8,297 nt of DNA from an uncultured Succinatimonas sp. (GTDB lineage Bacteria; Pseudomonadota; Gammaproteobacteria; Enterobacterales; Succinivibrionaceae), in the NCBI GenBank assembly GCA_905201175.1, contig CAJKNC010000070.1, positions 1 to 8,297 on the forward strand, read 5' to 3'. A program made the translations under genes and the position numbers. The first letter of the stretch is position 1. The number at the start of each line of letters is the position of its first letter. Positions 1 to 6,152 of the stretch are shown here, piece by piece. The notes beneath the pieces are model-generated. The model had not been told where the DNA came from, ran no database searches, and worked only from the letters and a program-made list of their open reading frames with translations.

Positions 1-190
1 TGCTTTCGTGAAGGCACTAGCTTAATTTTTTTCTATAAATTTCAATTCAAAAAATAAAACTAAAAAAATATGAAAACTACTTTAAAAAATAAAAAATTAG
101 GCAAAAACTATATCAATAAGAAAAATCAATATTAAAAATATTATAAATAGCTAAAAAGAAATCAGGAAAGCAACTATCAGGTCAAAGGCT

Positions 191-228
191 ATGTCTTAAG
201 ACATTCCTCATTATATATAATGAGGAAT
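191..228. repeat. Two adjacent perfect palindromes beyond the 77-aa gene
   Basis: Positions 191-204 form a perfect 14-base palindrome (ATGTCTTAAGACAT). Positions 203-228 form a perfect 26-base palindrome with arms ATTCCTCATTATA and TATAATGAGGAAT. The two share two bases. The larger one begins 7 bases after the stop of the minus-strand 77-residue gene, so in that transcript it would fold into an 11-bp stem with a TATA loop. Neither strand has a T-run directly after the hairpin, so it is not a canonical intrinsic terminator. It may be a 3' mRNA-stabilising structure, a weak terminator or a protein-binding site. The symmetry is certain; the role is inferred. Confidence 0.6.
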
Positions 229-235
229 CTGCTAA

Positions 236-469
236 TTAAACTGTTTTATGCGGAATTTTACCCATACGAGAAGACACACAACTTGGAGAAGCATGATTAG
301 TCTTACCGCCGGCAAAATTACACGCACTCTGACAAGAAGCACATGGGATACCTTCCATAATTGCAGAGGTTGCCTCATCTTCTGATTTAAGCGGGCGTTT
401 GCGCAGTAAGCCTAAAGCCATACCGCCTACAAATAGGCAAAAAATTAAAAAGCTTGCTACATATACCAT
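236..469 (-). CDS. Small membrane-anchored cysteine-rich protein, possibly NqrM-like
   Basis: This encodes 77 residues. Residues 2-22 are a hydrophobic segment ending in MALGLL and followed by RKRPLK, as expected of a single membrane anchor with the basic flank on the cytosolic side. The soluble tail holds C43, C46, C50 and C64, giving a CxxCxxxC cluster plus one more cysteine, which suggests metal or iron-sulfur binding. The build (one N-terminal helix, short linker, four cysteines, about 70-80 residues) resembles NqrM (DUF539), which helps deliver iron to the sodium-pumping NADH:quinone reductase. However, the cysteine spacing differs from the SCGG...CxC pattern I recall for NqrM, and no nqr gene is in the window. 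The ATG is preceded on its strand by a purine-rich GGGGGAAA element about 5 bases away. The gene stands alone and is divergent from proS. It is probably real; the family is uncertain. Confidence 0.6.
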   Translation of the reverse strand: MVYVASFLIFCLFVGGMALGLLRKRPLKSEDEATSAIMEGIPCASCQSACNFAGGKTNHASPSCVSSRMGKIPHKTV

Positions 470-499
470 AATTATTTCCCCCGTTTAAAACTCTATTTA

Positions 500-505
500 A
501 TTATA
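500..505 (-). promoter_or_regulatory. Candidate -10 box for the 77-aa gene
   Basis: The minus strand reads TATAAT here, about 31 bases upstream of the ATG at 469. No convincing -35 hexamer lies 16-18 bases further upstream, so this is a weak call. It rests on the perfect -10 hexamer and its position in the divergent intergenic region. Confidence 0.3.
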
Positions 506-616
506 GCCTAAATCATAAAATATAAGGTATTTATGCAAATATTAAGCAGTTTTTAACAAACTCCGCAGAAGATAAAATTTCCCTTTATTACTCTTTCATA
601 ACAAAAGTTCTTAACA

Positions 617-633
617 TAGCTTATAATAAGCTA
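617..633 (+). promoter_or_regulatory. Candidate proS -10 box inside a 17-base palindrome
   Basis: TATAAT at 622-627 is a perfect -10 hexamer about 45 bases before the proS start. It sits inside a perfect inverted repeat with 8-base arms, TAGCTTAT and ATAAGCTA, around one central A. The -35 region at 17-base spacing (599-604, TAACAA) is poor. Because the hexamer is embedded in dyad symmetry, the site could also be an operator, or could drive weak transcription in both directions. The sequence pattern is certain; promoter function is inferred. Confidence 0.4.
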
Positions 634-672
634 ATTTTTGTATAAAGCTTCATTTATTGCTTTGGATTAAAC

Positions 673-2397
673 ATGCGTACTAGTAAATATCTTATTTCCA
701 CCCTTAAAGAAAACCCTGCCGAAGCTTCTGTCGACAGCCATCGTTTAATGTTGCGTGCTGGCATGATCCGTCAGATTGCCTCTGGTGTTTATACCTGGTT
801 GCCTACCGGTATGCGCGTACTCTCTAAAGTTACCAAAATCGTTCGTGAAGAAATGGACCGCACTGGCGCTTTAGAAATAGCCATGCCAATGGTTCAGCCC
901 GCAGAATTGTGGAAAGAATCTGGTCGTTACACTAAATACGGCCCTGAATTATGCCGTTTTAAAGATCGTAAACAAAATGAATTTTGCTTAGGTCCTACTC
1001 ACGAAGAGGTAGTAACCGATATTGCTCGCCGCGAGATAAAAAGCGCCAGACAATTGCCATTATGTCTATATCAAATTCAAAATAAATTCCGCGACGAGAT
1101 CCGTCCACGTTTTGGCGTAATGCGCGGTCGCGAATTTTTAATGAAGGATGCTTATTCTTTCCACATTGATAAAGAATCCTTAAACAAAACCTATCAGGAT
1201 ATGTACGACGCTTACAGCCGAGTATTCACCCGTATGGGATTAGAATTTAGGCCTGTTGAAGCTGATACAGGCTCTATAGGCGGTAATCACTCTCACGAAT
1301 TCCAAGCCTTAGCCGATGCCGGCGAGGATATTATTGCTTGGTCTGATGGTTCTAATTATGCAGCTAATATTGAAATGGCTGAAGCTTTAGCTCCTGATTA
1401 TGAGCGTGAAGCCCCTAAAGATGCTTACTATGAGGTTCCAACTCCAGGTTGCCATACTGTAGATGAAGCTGTAGCAAAGCTTGGCGTTAAAACTGAGCAG
1501 ATGCTGAAGAGCTTAATTGTTCATGGTCCTAAGCGCGAAGACGGAAGCTATGAACTAGTTATGATATGCCTATGCGGCAATCAAGAGCTCAACGAAGTTA
1601 AAGCATCGAAAATTGCAGGCCTGCAAGATCCTATAGAGTTTGCCACTGAAGAAGAAATCAACAAATTTACTGGAGCTTCCACAGGTTCCTTAGGCCCTGT
1701 CGGCTTTAAAGGACGTATTTTAGTTGATCGCACAGCTGATAAGATGAGTAATTTTGCTTGTGGCGCTAATAAATCCGGCTTCCATTTAAATTCTGTAAAC
1801 TGGGATCGCGATGTTCCTAATTATGAAGTTCATGATCTTCGCAATGTTGAAGAAGGCGATCCTAGCCCAGACGGGCATGGCACATTGCACTTGCGCCGCG
1901 GTATAGAAGTAGGTCAGGTTTTCATGTTAGGCACCAAATATTCTGAAGCTATGGGCGCTACAATTACAGATGAAAATGGCAAGAATGTTCCTATGCTCAT
2001 GGGCTGCTATGGTATTGGTGTTACCCGCGCTATCGCTGCAGTAATTGAACAGCATCACGATGACCGCGGCATTATTTGGCCTGATGCCATTGCTCCTTTT
2101 ACTGTAGCTATTGTAGCTATCAGACCTAATACCTCCGAAAAAGTTAAATCTGTTGCTGAAGATCTTTACTCTAAATTAGAATCTTTAGGAATTGACGTAA
2201 TTTATGACGATCGCGATGAGCGTCCTGGTGTTATGTTTGCTGATATGGAACTTATGGGCATTCCTCATATCATTACTATCGGAGATAAGAGCCTTAAAGA
2301 CGGTAATATCGAATATAAGCTTAGAAAGACCGGAGAAAAAGAGCTCTTACCTTTAGATAGTGCATTAGAAATAATTTTGAAAAAATTAGGCCGTTAG
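673..2397 (+). CDS. proS: Prolyl-tRNA synthetase (bacterial type with editing insert)
   Basis: This class IIa aminoacyl-tRNA synthetase charges tRNA-Pro with proline using ATP in the cytosol. Its 574 residues are close to the 572 of E. coli ProS. Motif 1 lies around 60-90. Motif 2 is at 139-160 and includes FRDEIRPRFGVMRGREF. Motif 3 is around 440-455 (GCYGIGVTRA). The editing insert (INS, YbaK-like), which removes mischarged alanine, spans roughly 225-405; K279 in MLKSLIVHG matches the E. coli editing lysine in both number and context. Residues from about 475 form the anticodon-binding domain (GIDVIYDDRDERPGVMFAD at 506-524). The ATG at 673 has a short GGA Shine-Dalgarno-like element 6 bases upstream and aligns with the E. 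coli N-terminus (MRTSKYL). The gene converges with the AAA+ gene, with 8 bases between stops, and its likely terminator lies inside that gene. No defects are seen. Confidence 0.98.
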   Translation: MRTSKYLISTLKENPAEASVDSHRLMLRAGMIRQIASGVYTWLPTGMRVLSKVTKIVREEMDRTGALEIAMPMVQPAELWKESGRYTKYGPELCRFKDRKQNEFCLGPTHEEVVTDIARREIKSARQLPLCLYQIQNKFRDEIRPRFGVMRGREFLMKDAYSFHIDKESLNKTYQDMYDAYSRVFTRMGLEFRPVEADTGSIGGNHSHEFQALADAGEDIIAWSDGSNYAANIEMAEALAPDYEREAPKDAYYEVPTPGCHTVDEAVAKLGVKTEQMLKSLIVHGPKREDGSYELVMICLCGNQELNEVKASKIAGLQDPIEFATEEEINKFTGASTGSLGPVGFKGRILVDRTADKMSNFACGANKSGFHLNSVNWDRDVPNYEVHDLRNVEEGDPSPDGHGTLHLRRGIEVGQVFMLGTKYSEAMGATITDENGKNVPMLMGCYGIGVTRAIAAVIEQHHDDRGIIWPDAIAPFTVAIVAIRPNTSEKVKSVAEDLYSKLESLGIDVIYDDRDERPGVMFADMELMGIPHIITIGDKSLKDGNIEYKLRKTGEKELLPLDSALEIILKKLGR

Positions 2398-2412
2398 CAG
2401 GCAGACTACGGC
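2380..2412 (-). terminator. Intrinsic terminator of the AAA+ gene, overlapping both stop codons
   Basis: Read on the minus strand, GCCGTAG pairs with CTAACGGC (one bulged base, 8-base loop) across 2412-2390. Then come CTAA and six T residues at 2385-2380. The hairpin contains the stop codons of both convergent genes, and the T-tract lies in the last codons of proS. A hairpin closely followed by a T-run supports Rho-independent termination for the minus-strand gene. On the plus strand the same hairpin lacks an immediate T-run. Confidence 0.6.
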
Positions 2413-3461
2413 TCTTCATTATTTTTAATCTTTTTAGGCCTGCCTCGCGCGGGCCTTTTTATTTCTAAATTTTTATCTGCTTCATTAACAGAAGTCCCTG
2501 CACTGTTTAAAATTTCAGCAGCACTCTCACTATGACCAAAAATATCATTACATAAACGTTGCACATATTCTCTTTCAATCTTCGGCAGTCTTAAAGAATA
2601 ACAGCTATCCACAGCCTTTTGAATGTTTATTGGCCTGTTGCCTAAATTCATCATTGCCCCTATACGCAATAATATACGCGTCGAAAACGGTGCTGAAAGT
2701 TGATTTACTCCTGATTCTGAACTATTTTTTAAAACACGCCTAAGCTCACGTGCAAAATGAACTAATTTATTACAAAAATCTTCCTCTAAATTTTTAAAAT
2801 TATGCATAAGCATGATTTTTTCTACATTAGCTTGCGGATAATCAACCACCATAAAGCGAAATCTGTCCAAAAAAGCCTGATTTAAAATACGCGCTCCGCT
2901 ATAAAAGCCTTCACTGTCCCCATATCCCTTAGTATTTGCTGTAGCTACTACTCTAAAGCTTTTATGCGGATAAATGATCTCTCCATTGTTGCCTACAATA
3001 GTTAAAGGCTTTCCTTCAAGAACATCATTTAATGCAGCCAAATCTCCCGGAGCTACTAAATCAATTTCATTTAAAATCAAAATTTCTCCATAGATCATGG
3101 CATTAGTTAATGGACCATATTCATATACTAATTCACCTTGCCTTAAAGTCTGATGACCAATCAGATCTAGGCTCTCGCTTTTATTTGATAAAGTTATCTG
3201 CTCAACCCCCCACCCCAATCGTCCAGCAATCTGTAAAACTAGCGAGGTCTTTCCACAGCCGGCAGGTCCGCTTATATACAAGCAATCTTTAAAAGGGTGT
3301 GCCAAAAATAACAATACCTCTTCTAAGGACCCAAGCTCAAAAACGTATTTTTCATCAACAGGCGGAATATGGCTTTCTAATTCCAAACTTCTGCTAAAAT
3401 CTAATTCTTTAATAAATAAATTATCATTATTGAATATTTCACATAAATTAAGCTTACTCAT
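2406..3461 (-). CDS. CobS/MoxR-type AAA+ ATPase with C-terminal AT-hook-like tail
   Basis: This encodes 351 residues. Walker A is GPAGCGKTS at 65-73 and Walker B is ILILNEID at 127-134. Sensor 1 is ATANT at 173-177, and an arginine-finger-like DRF lies at 199-201. The region around 169-201 (FRVVATANT, GYGDSEGFYSGA, NQAFLDRF) matches the pattern I know from CobS, the ATPase subunit of aerobic cobaltochelatase, and from CobS-like MoxR relatives. These proteins usually act as chaperone-like remodellers with a VWA-domain partner. No CobT/VWA gene or cobalamin gene is in the window, so a remodelling ATPase of unknown target is the safer call. The Walker B aspartate is asparagine (N131) while catalytic E132 is kept. 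Residues 335-346 (KRPARGRPKKIK) contain an AT-hook core, RGRP with basic flanks. The start at 3461 has AGGAG 10 bases upstream. Confidence 0.85.
   Translation of the reverse strand: MSKLNLCEIFNNDNLFIKELDFSRSLELESHIPPVDEKYVFELGSLEEVLLFLAHPFKDCLYISGPAGCGKTSLVLQIAGRLGWGVEQITLSNKSESLDLIGHQTLRQGELVYEYGPLTNAMIYGEILILNEIDLVAPGDLAALNDVLEGKPLTIVGNNGEIIYPHKSFRVVATANTKGYGDSEGFYSGARILNQAFLDRFRFMVVDYPQANVEKIMLMHNFKNLEEDFCNKLVHFARELRRVLKNSSESGVNQLSAPFSTRILLRIGAMMNLGNRPINIQKAVDSCYSLRLPKIEREYVQRLCNDIFGHSESAAEILNSAGTSVNEADKNLEIKRPARGRPKKIKNNEEP
2436..2460 (+). terminator. Intrinsic terminator of proS, nested in the AAA+ gene
   Basis: On the plus strand AGGCCTGC pairs with GCGGGCCT (8 bp, one G-U) around a 5-base loop at 2444-2448, followed at once by TTTTT and an AT-rich stretch. 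This is a strong Rho-independent terminator, 39 bases after the proS stop. The stem-loop at 2436-2456 is exactly in phase with seven codons of the opposing ATPase, residues 336-342 (RPARGRP). Confidence 0.85.
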
Positions 3462-3565
3462 TTATGCATATCTCCTGCCATTCTTAAAGAAAAATGATTG
3501 AAGACAGAAAGAAGTAATAATGAATTTTCCTTAAATAAAAAAGCCTTGATACAAATAGAAAATGA

Positions 3566-3593
3566 ATTATAAAAAAAATAATTTTTAATTGAA
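3566..3593 (-). promoter_or_regulatory. Candidate promoter of the AAA+ gene
   Basis: The minus strand has TATAAT at 3571-3566 and TTCAAT at 3593-3588, separated by 16 bases. The -10 is perfect and the -35 is weak (3 of 6). This would give a leader of about 100 bases before the ATG at 3461. In such AT-rich DNA, chance matches are common. Confidence 0.3.
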
Positions 3594-3791
3594 TTTATAT
3601 ATGCAATACTTACCATAAAGCTGATCCTTAAACAAAAGATTTACCCATGGTATTAAAGAAAATCTGCCGTATTTTATTTAGACTTGCATAAATTGCGTAT
3701 TTTTAATTTAATTCTTTATTTTTTATAGCTTATTTTTTTCAGTATTTTCAAGATATAAAATTAACAATGCTAGAAGATAGTGTACAAATAA

Positions 3792-3800
3792 TGCTATAAT
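3792..3800 (+). promoter_or_regulatory. Extended -10 promoter of the tRNA-Arg gene
   Basis: TGCTATAAT is a perfect extended -10 element (TG, one base, TATAAT), ending 15 bases before the mature tRNA 5' end. No good -35 is present at 17 bases, which is tolerated by extended -10 promoters. Transcription would begin near 3807. Confidence 0.65.
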
Positions 3801-3815
3801 CTTGCATGCTTAAGT

Positions 3816-3890
3816 GCCCGCATAGTTCAATGGATAGAACAAGTTCCTCCTAAGAATTAGATGCAGGTTCGATTCCTGCTGTGGGTGCCA
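3816..3890 (+). tRNA. tRNA-Arg, anticodon CCT
   Basis: The 75-base gene folds into a full cloverleaf. The acceptor is GCCCGCA with TGTGGGT. The D-stem is GTTC/GAAC at 3825-3828 and 3837-3840. The anticodon stem is AGTTC/GAATT around the loop CTCCTAA, with anticodon CCT at 3849-3851. The variable loop has 4 bases, and the T-arm is GCAGG-TTCGATT-CCTGC. The discriminator is G3887 and CCA is encoded at 3888-3890. It decodes the AGG arginine codon and has the same layout as E. coli argW. The first acceptor pair is G-U and the acceptor holds a second G-U. No clear terminator follows; only a short palindrome, TCAGCGCTGA, is seen at 3901-3910. Confidence 0.96.
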
Positions 3891-3993
3891 TTTCTATAGC
3901 TCAGCGCTGAAAATCTCTAAAGCATAACAATTAAGCTTGATACTTTTAATAAATGAAACAATTCCCCAAAAATAAAAGAAATGGTCTAAAAAA

Positions 3994-4920
3994 ATGATTA
4001 CTCTACAACAAATGATCATATTCTTTATTATGATAGGGGTCGGCGTTATTGCTAAACGATGCAAGATCATAAATGAAGAAGGTATGAAGCAGATCTCTGC
4101 ATTGGTAATCAATGTTACAACTCCTGCAATAATTCTTTCAGCAGGCATTCATGCAGACAACTCATTAACTTTTGATGAATTCATATTTGCTTTCGTTTTA
4201 GGCTGTGTCTTATTTGCTCTGTTAATTTTACTTGCAGAAATCTCTCCTTTTATATTTAGGCTAAAAAAACCTGACAGCCGTGTCCTAAAACTCATGATTG
4301 TTTTCTGCAATATTATGTTTATAGGCTTACCTTTACTTTCAAATATATATGGGCATAGAGCCGTTATTTATCTGATGATTTTCAACTTGCCCAGCAGCCT
4401 TTTACTTTTCACATACGGCTTAATTGTAGTTAGCGGGACTCCGATTAAAAGCATCAAGAGCATTTTTATTAAAATTTTAAATCCAGGCCTGATTTCTGCT
4501 TTATTCGCTTTTATCCTTTATTTTACAAATATAAAGTTCCCCGAGATCGTCGTTCAGCCCATAGATATGATTGGTTCTGTTACAGGACCTTTGGCTATGA
4601 TCCTCATTGGTGCGTCAATGTCTAATTTGAAAATTTTAGATTTATTCTCAGATTTCAAACTAGTAATTTTCTCGCTGTTTAAAATGTTTTTTATGCCTTT
4701 GGCGATCATGCTTTTGTTAAAACAATTTATTGATGACGTAGATCTTTTAGCTACGAGCCTTATTTTAATCGCCACCCCAGCAGGAAATATGATTTCCATG
4801 TTTGCTACTATATATTGCCCAAAGGCTAATAATGTAGCTACACGAGGCATATCTTTGACTACACTTATGAGCGTAGTCACTATCCCTCTGCTTTCTATAA
4901 TAACAGGTATCGGCAATTAA
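3994..4920 (+). CDS. AEC-family (auxin efflux carrier type) permease
   Basis: This inner-membrane secondary transporter has 308 residues and about ten predicted helices, near 5-20, 36-50, 63-82, 100-118, 122-146, 163-180, 193-210, 224-242, 250-271 and 284-304. They fall in two five-helix halves, as expected for the family. Family-like motifs include NIMFIGLPLL (106-115), NPG (163-165), TGPLAMILIGAS (197-208) and TPAGN (261-265). Bacterial members are often annotated as malonate or other organic-acid carriers, but the substrate cannot be read from sequence. The ATG at 3994 lacks a good Shine-Dalgarno; an A-rich stretch precedes it. The gene lies 103 bases after the tRNA and converges with the dgo operon, so it is not co-transcribed with it. 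Transport of a sugar acid such as galactonate is only a guess from proximity. Confidence 0.88.
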   Translation: MITLQQMIIFFIMIGVGVIAKRCKIINEEGMKQISALVINVTTPAIILSAGIHADNSLTFDEFIFAFVLGCVLFALLILLAEISPFIFRLKKPDSRVLKLMIVFCNIMFIGLPLLSNIYGHRAVIYLMIFNLPSSLLLFTYGLIVVSGTPIKSIKSIFIKILNPGLISALFAFILYFTNIKFPEIVVQPIDMIGSVTGPLAMILIGASMSNLKILDLFSDFKLVIFSLFKMFFMPLAIMLLLKQFIDDVDLLATSLILIATPAGNMISMFATIYCPKANNVATRGISLTTLMSVVTIPLLSIITGIGN

Positions 4921-4952
4921 AAAACCTCTTACAAATCAATCTGTAAGAGGTT
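4919..4952 (-). terminator. Terminator of the dgo operon, at the permease stop
   Basis: AACCTCTTACA (4923-4933) and TGTAAGAGGTT (4942-4952) form a perfect 11-bp stem with an 8-base loop. On the minus strand the hairpin runs into six T residues at 4924-4919, which overlap the outermost stem bases and part of the permease TAA. It lies 24 bases after the dgoD stop and is a strong intrinsic terminator for that operon. On the plus strand no U-tract follows, so it would terminate the permease transcript poorly, though it may protect its 3' end. Confidence 0.85.
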
Positions 4953-4976
4953 AAATCTAAAGACAAATTTTATAAA

Positions 4977-6128
4977 TTACCACTCAGCGACACTGCCATC
5001 GGGATGACGCCATACTGGATTATGCCAGTTTACATCATTGCTTTCTGCAGCCTTGCGAATACGCTCTTCATTAATCTCAACACCTAAGCCAGGTTTTGTC
5101 AAAGCATGCAAATAACCATCAGACATGTCAAAATCTTCCGGATTATTTACATAAGTCAACAGTTCAGCTCCCTGATTGTAGTGAATACCCATACTCTGCT
5201 CCTGCAATGCTGCATTGTAAGAGACCATATCAACAGCTAGGCAGGAGGCTAAAGCTACAGGACCTAATGGACAGTGAGGAGCTAAGGCTACATCGTAAGC
5301 TTCACACAAGGAGGCAATCTTCATGCACTCAGTTATTCCGCCTGCATGAGATAAATCAGGCTGAAGAATAGATACTCCGCGAGCTTCTAAAACACGTTTG
5401 AAGTCATAGCGAGAATACATTCTTTCGCCTGCAGCGATAATAAGATCAGAATTATCAGCTAAAATACGATAATACTCATAATTCTCAGCTAAGACAGGCT
5501 CCTCAATAAACAACGGGTGATAAGGCTCCAGCTCCTTCATCATAATCTTAGCCATAGGAGCTGTAACACGACCATGGAAATCTAGGCCAAACTCTATTTC
5601 ATCGCCAAATTCTTTACGAATATCAGCAGCAATTGAGATAGAGTGATGAATCTTCTTATGAGTATCAATAAATCCCAAATCTTCACAGCCATTGAGCTTA
5701 AAGGTATCAAAACCTATTTCTCGCAATTTATTGATGCCTTCAATAACATCACTTGGACGATCACCGCCAACCCAGCTGTAGGCTTTAATCTTGTCGCGAA
5801 CTTTACCGCCTAATAGCTCAGTAATATTAACGCCTAAAGCCTTACCCTTAATATCCCATAAAGCCTGATCAACGCCTGCAATGGCAGACATCATCACCGG
5901 ACCTCCGCGATAAAAACGGGTGCGATACAGCATCTGCCAGATATCATTTATATTACGGGGATCAACACCCACAATATAATCGCCAATCTCGTGTACAGCT
6001 GCCTCTACAGTCTTAGCATGGCCTTCAACTACCGGCTCACCCCAGCCGCAGATACCTTCATCAGTTTCAATTTTGACAAACATCCACCGCGGAAGAACCC
6101 TGAAAGTTGAAATTTTAGTAATTTTCAT
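4977..6128 (-). CDS. dgoD: D-galactonate dehydratase
   Basis: This enzyme removes water from D-galactonate to give 2-keto-3-deoxy-D-galactonate, the first step of galactonate breakdown. It belongs to the enolase superfamily, mandelate racemase subgroup, and needs magnesium. Its 383 residues are one more than E. coli DgoD, and much of the sequence is recognisably the same. The metal ligands D183, E209 and E235, the catalytic H185 and H285, and E310 all fall at the E. coli positions (LDFHG, FIEEP, AAGER, APHCPLGP, LQEQS). The N-terminal capping domain is about 1-125, the barrel follows, and the C-terminus ends in SVAEW as in E. coli. It is the last gene of the operon, 24 bases after dgoK, with a weak AGGG ribosome site and a strong terminator downstream. 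No defects are seen. Confidence 0.98.
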   Translation of the reverse strand: MKITKISTFRVLPRWMFVKIETDEGICGWGEPVVEGHAKTVEAAVHEIGDYIVGVDPRNINDIWQMLYRTRFYRGGPVMMSAIAGVDQALWDIKGKALGVNITELLGGKVRDKIKAYSWVGGDRPSDVIEGINKLREIGFDTFKLNGCEDLGFIDTHKKIHHSISIAADIRKEFGDEIEFGLDFHGRVTAPMAKIMMKELEPYHPLFIEEPVLAENYEYYRILADNSDLIIAAGERMYSRYDFKRVLEARGVSILQPDLSHAGGITECMKIASLCEAYDVALAPHCPLGPVALASCLAVDMVSYNAALQEQSMGIHYNQGAELLTYVNNPEDFDMSDGYLHALTKPGLGVEINEERIRKAAESNDVNWHNPVWRHPDGSVAEW

Positions 6129-6152
6129 AACTTATTGCCCTATATTCAGATC

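Larger units (their letters stand above)
3462..3815. other. AT-rich intergenic region between the AAA+ gene and the tRNA
   Basis: About 350 bases without a supportable gene. The DNA is very AT-rich with many A- and T-tracts. It holds the ATPase ribosome binding site at its left end, a candidate ATPase promoter near 3566-3593 and the tRNA promoter at its right end. T-rich stretches around 3690-3740 could be UP-like or curved DNA. I see no CRISPR, no insertion sequence ends, and no duplicate of the tRNA 3' end. Confidence 0.6.

Noticed and set aside
1..33. Possible terminator of a gene left of the window (TGCTTT / AAGGCA hairpin, then a T-run).
   Set aside because: The stem has only six pairs with a G-U, the T-run begins about 9 bases after it, and the upstream gene is not in view.
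3110..3292. Plus-strand 60-codon open frame inside the AAA+ gene.
   Set aside because: It is antisense to the Walker A region of a well-supported gene.
3863..3890. The tRNA 3' end as an integration site for a mobile element.
   Set aside because: No second copy of the T-arm/3' end sequence and no integrase gene were seen in the window.
3895..3935. TATAGCTCAG resembling the start of a second tRNA after tRNA-Arg.
   Set aside because: No matching D-stem partner, anticodon arm or T-arm follows; only a short palindrome is present.
3894..4148. Minus-strand 84-codon open frame overlapping the tRNA-permease gap and permease start.
   Set aside because: It lies mostly opposite the permease, whose protein has clear family features; it shows no recognisable domain.
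4554..4916. Minus-strand 120-codon open frame.
   Set aside because: It is fully antisense to the conserved C-terminal half of the AEC permease and looks like a shadow of its codon pattern.
5096..5371. Plus-strand 91-codon open frame inside dgoD.
   Set aside because: It is antisense to highly conserved dgoD codons and resembles no protein family.
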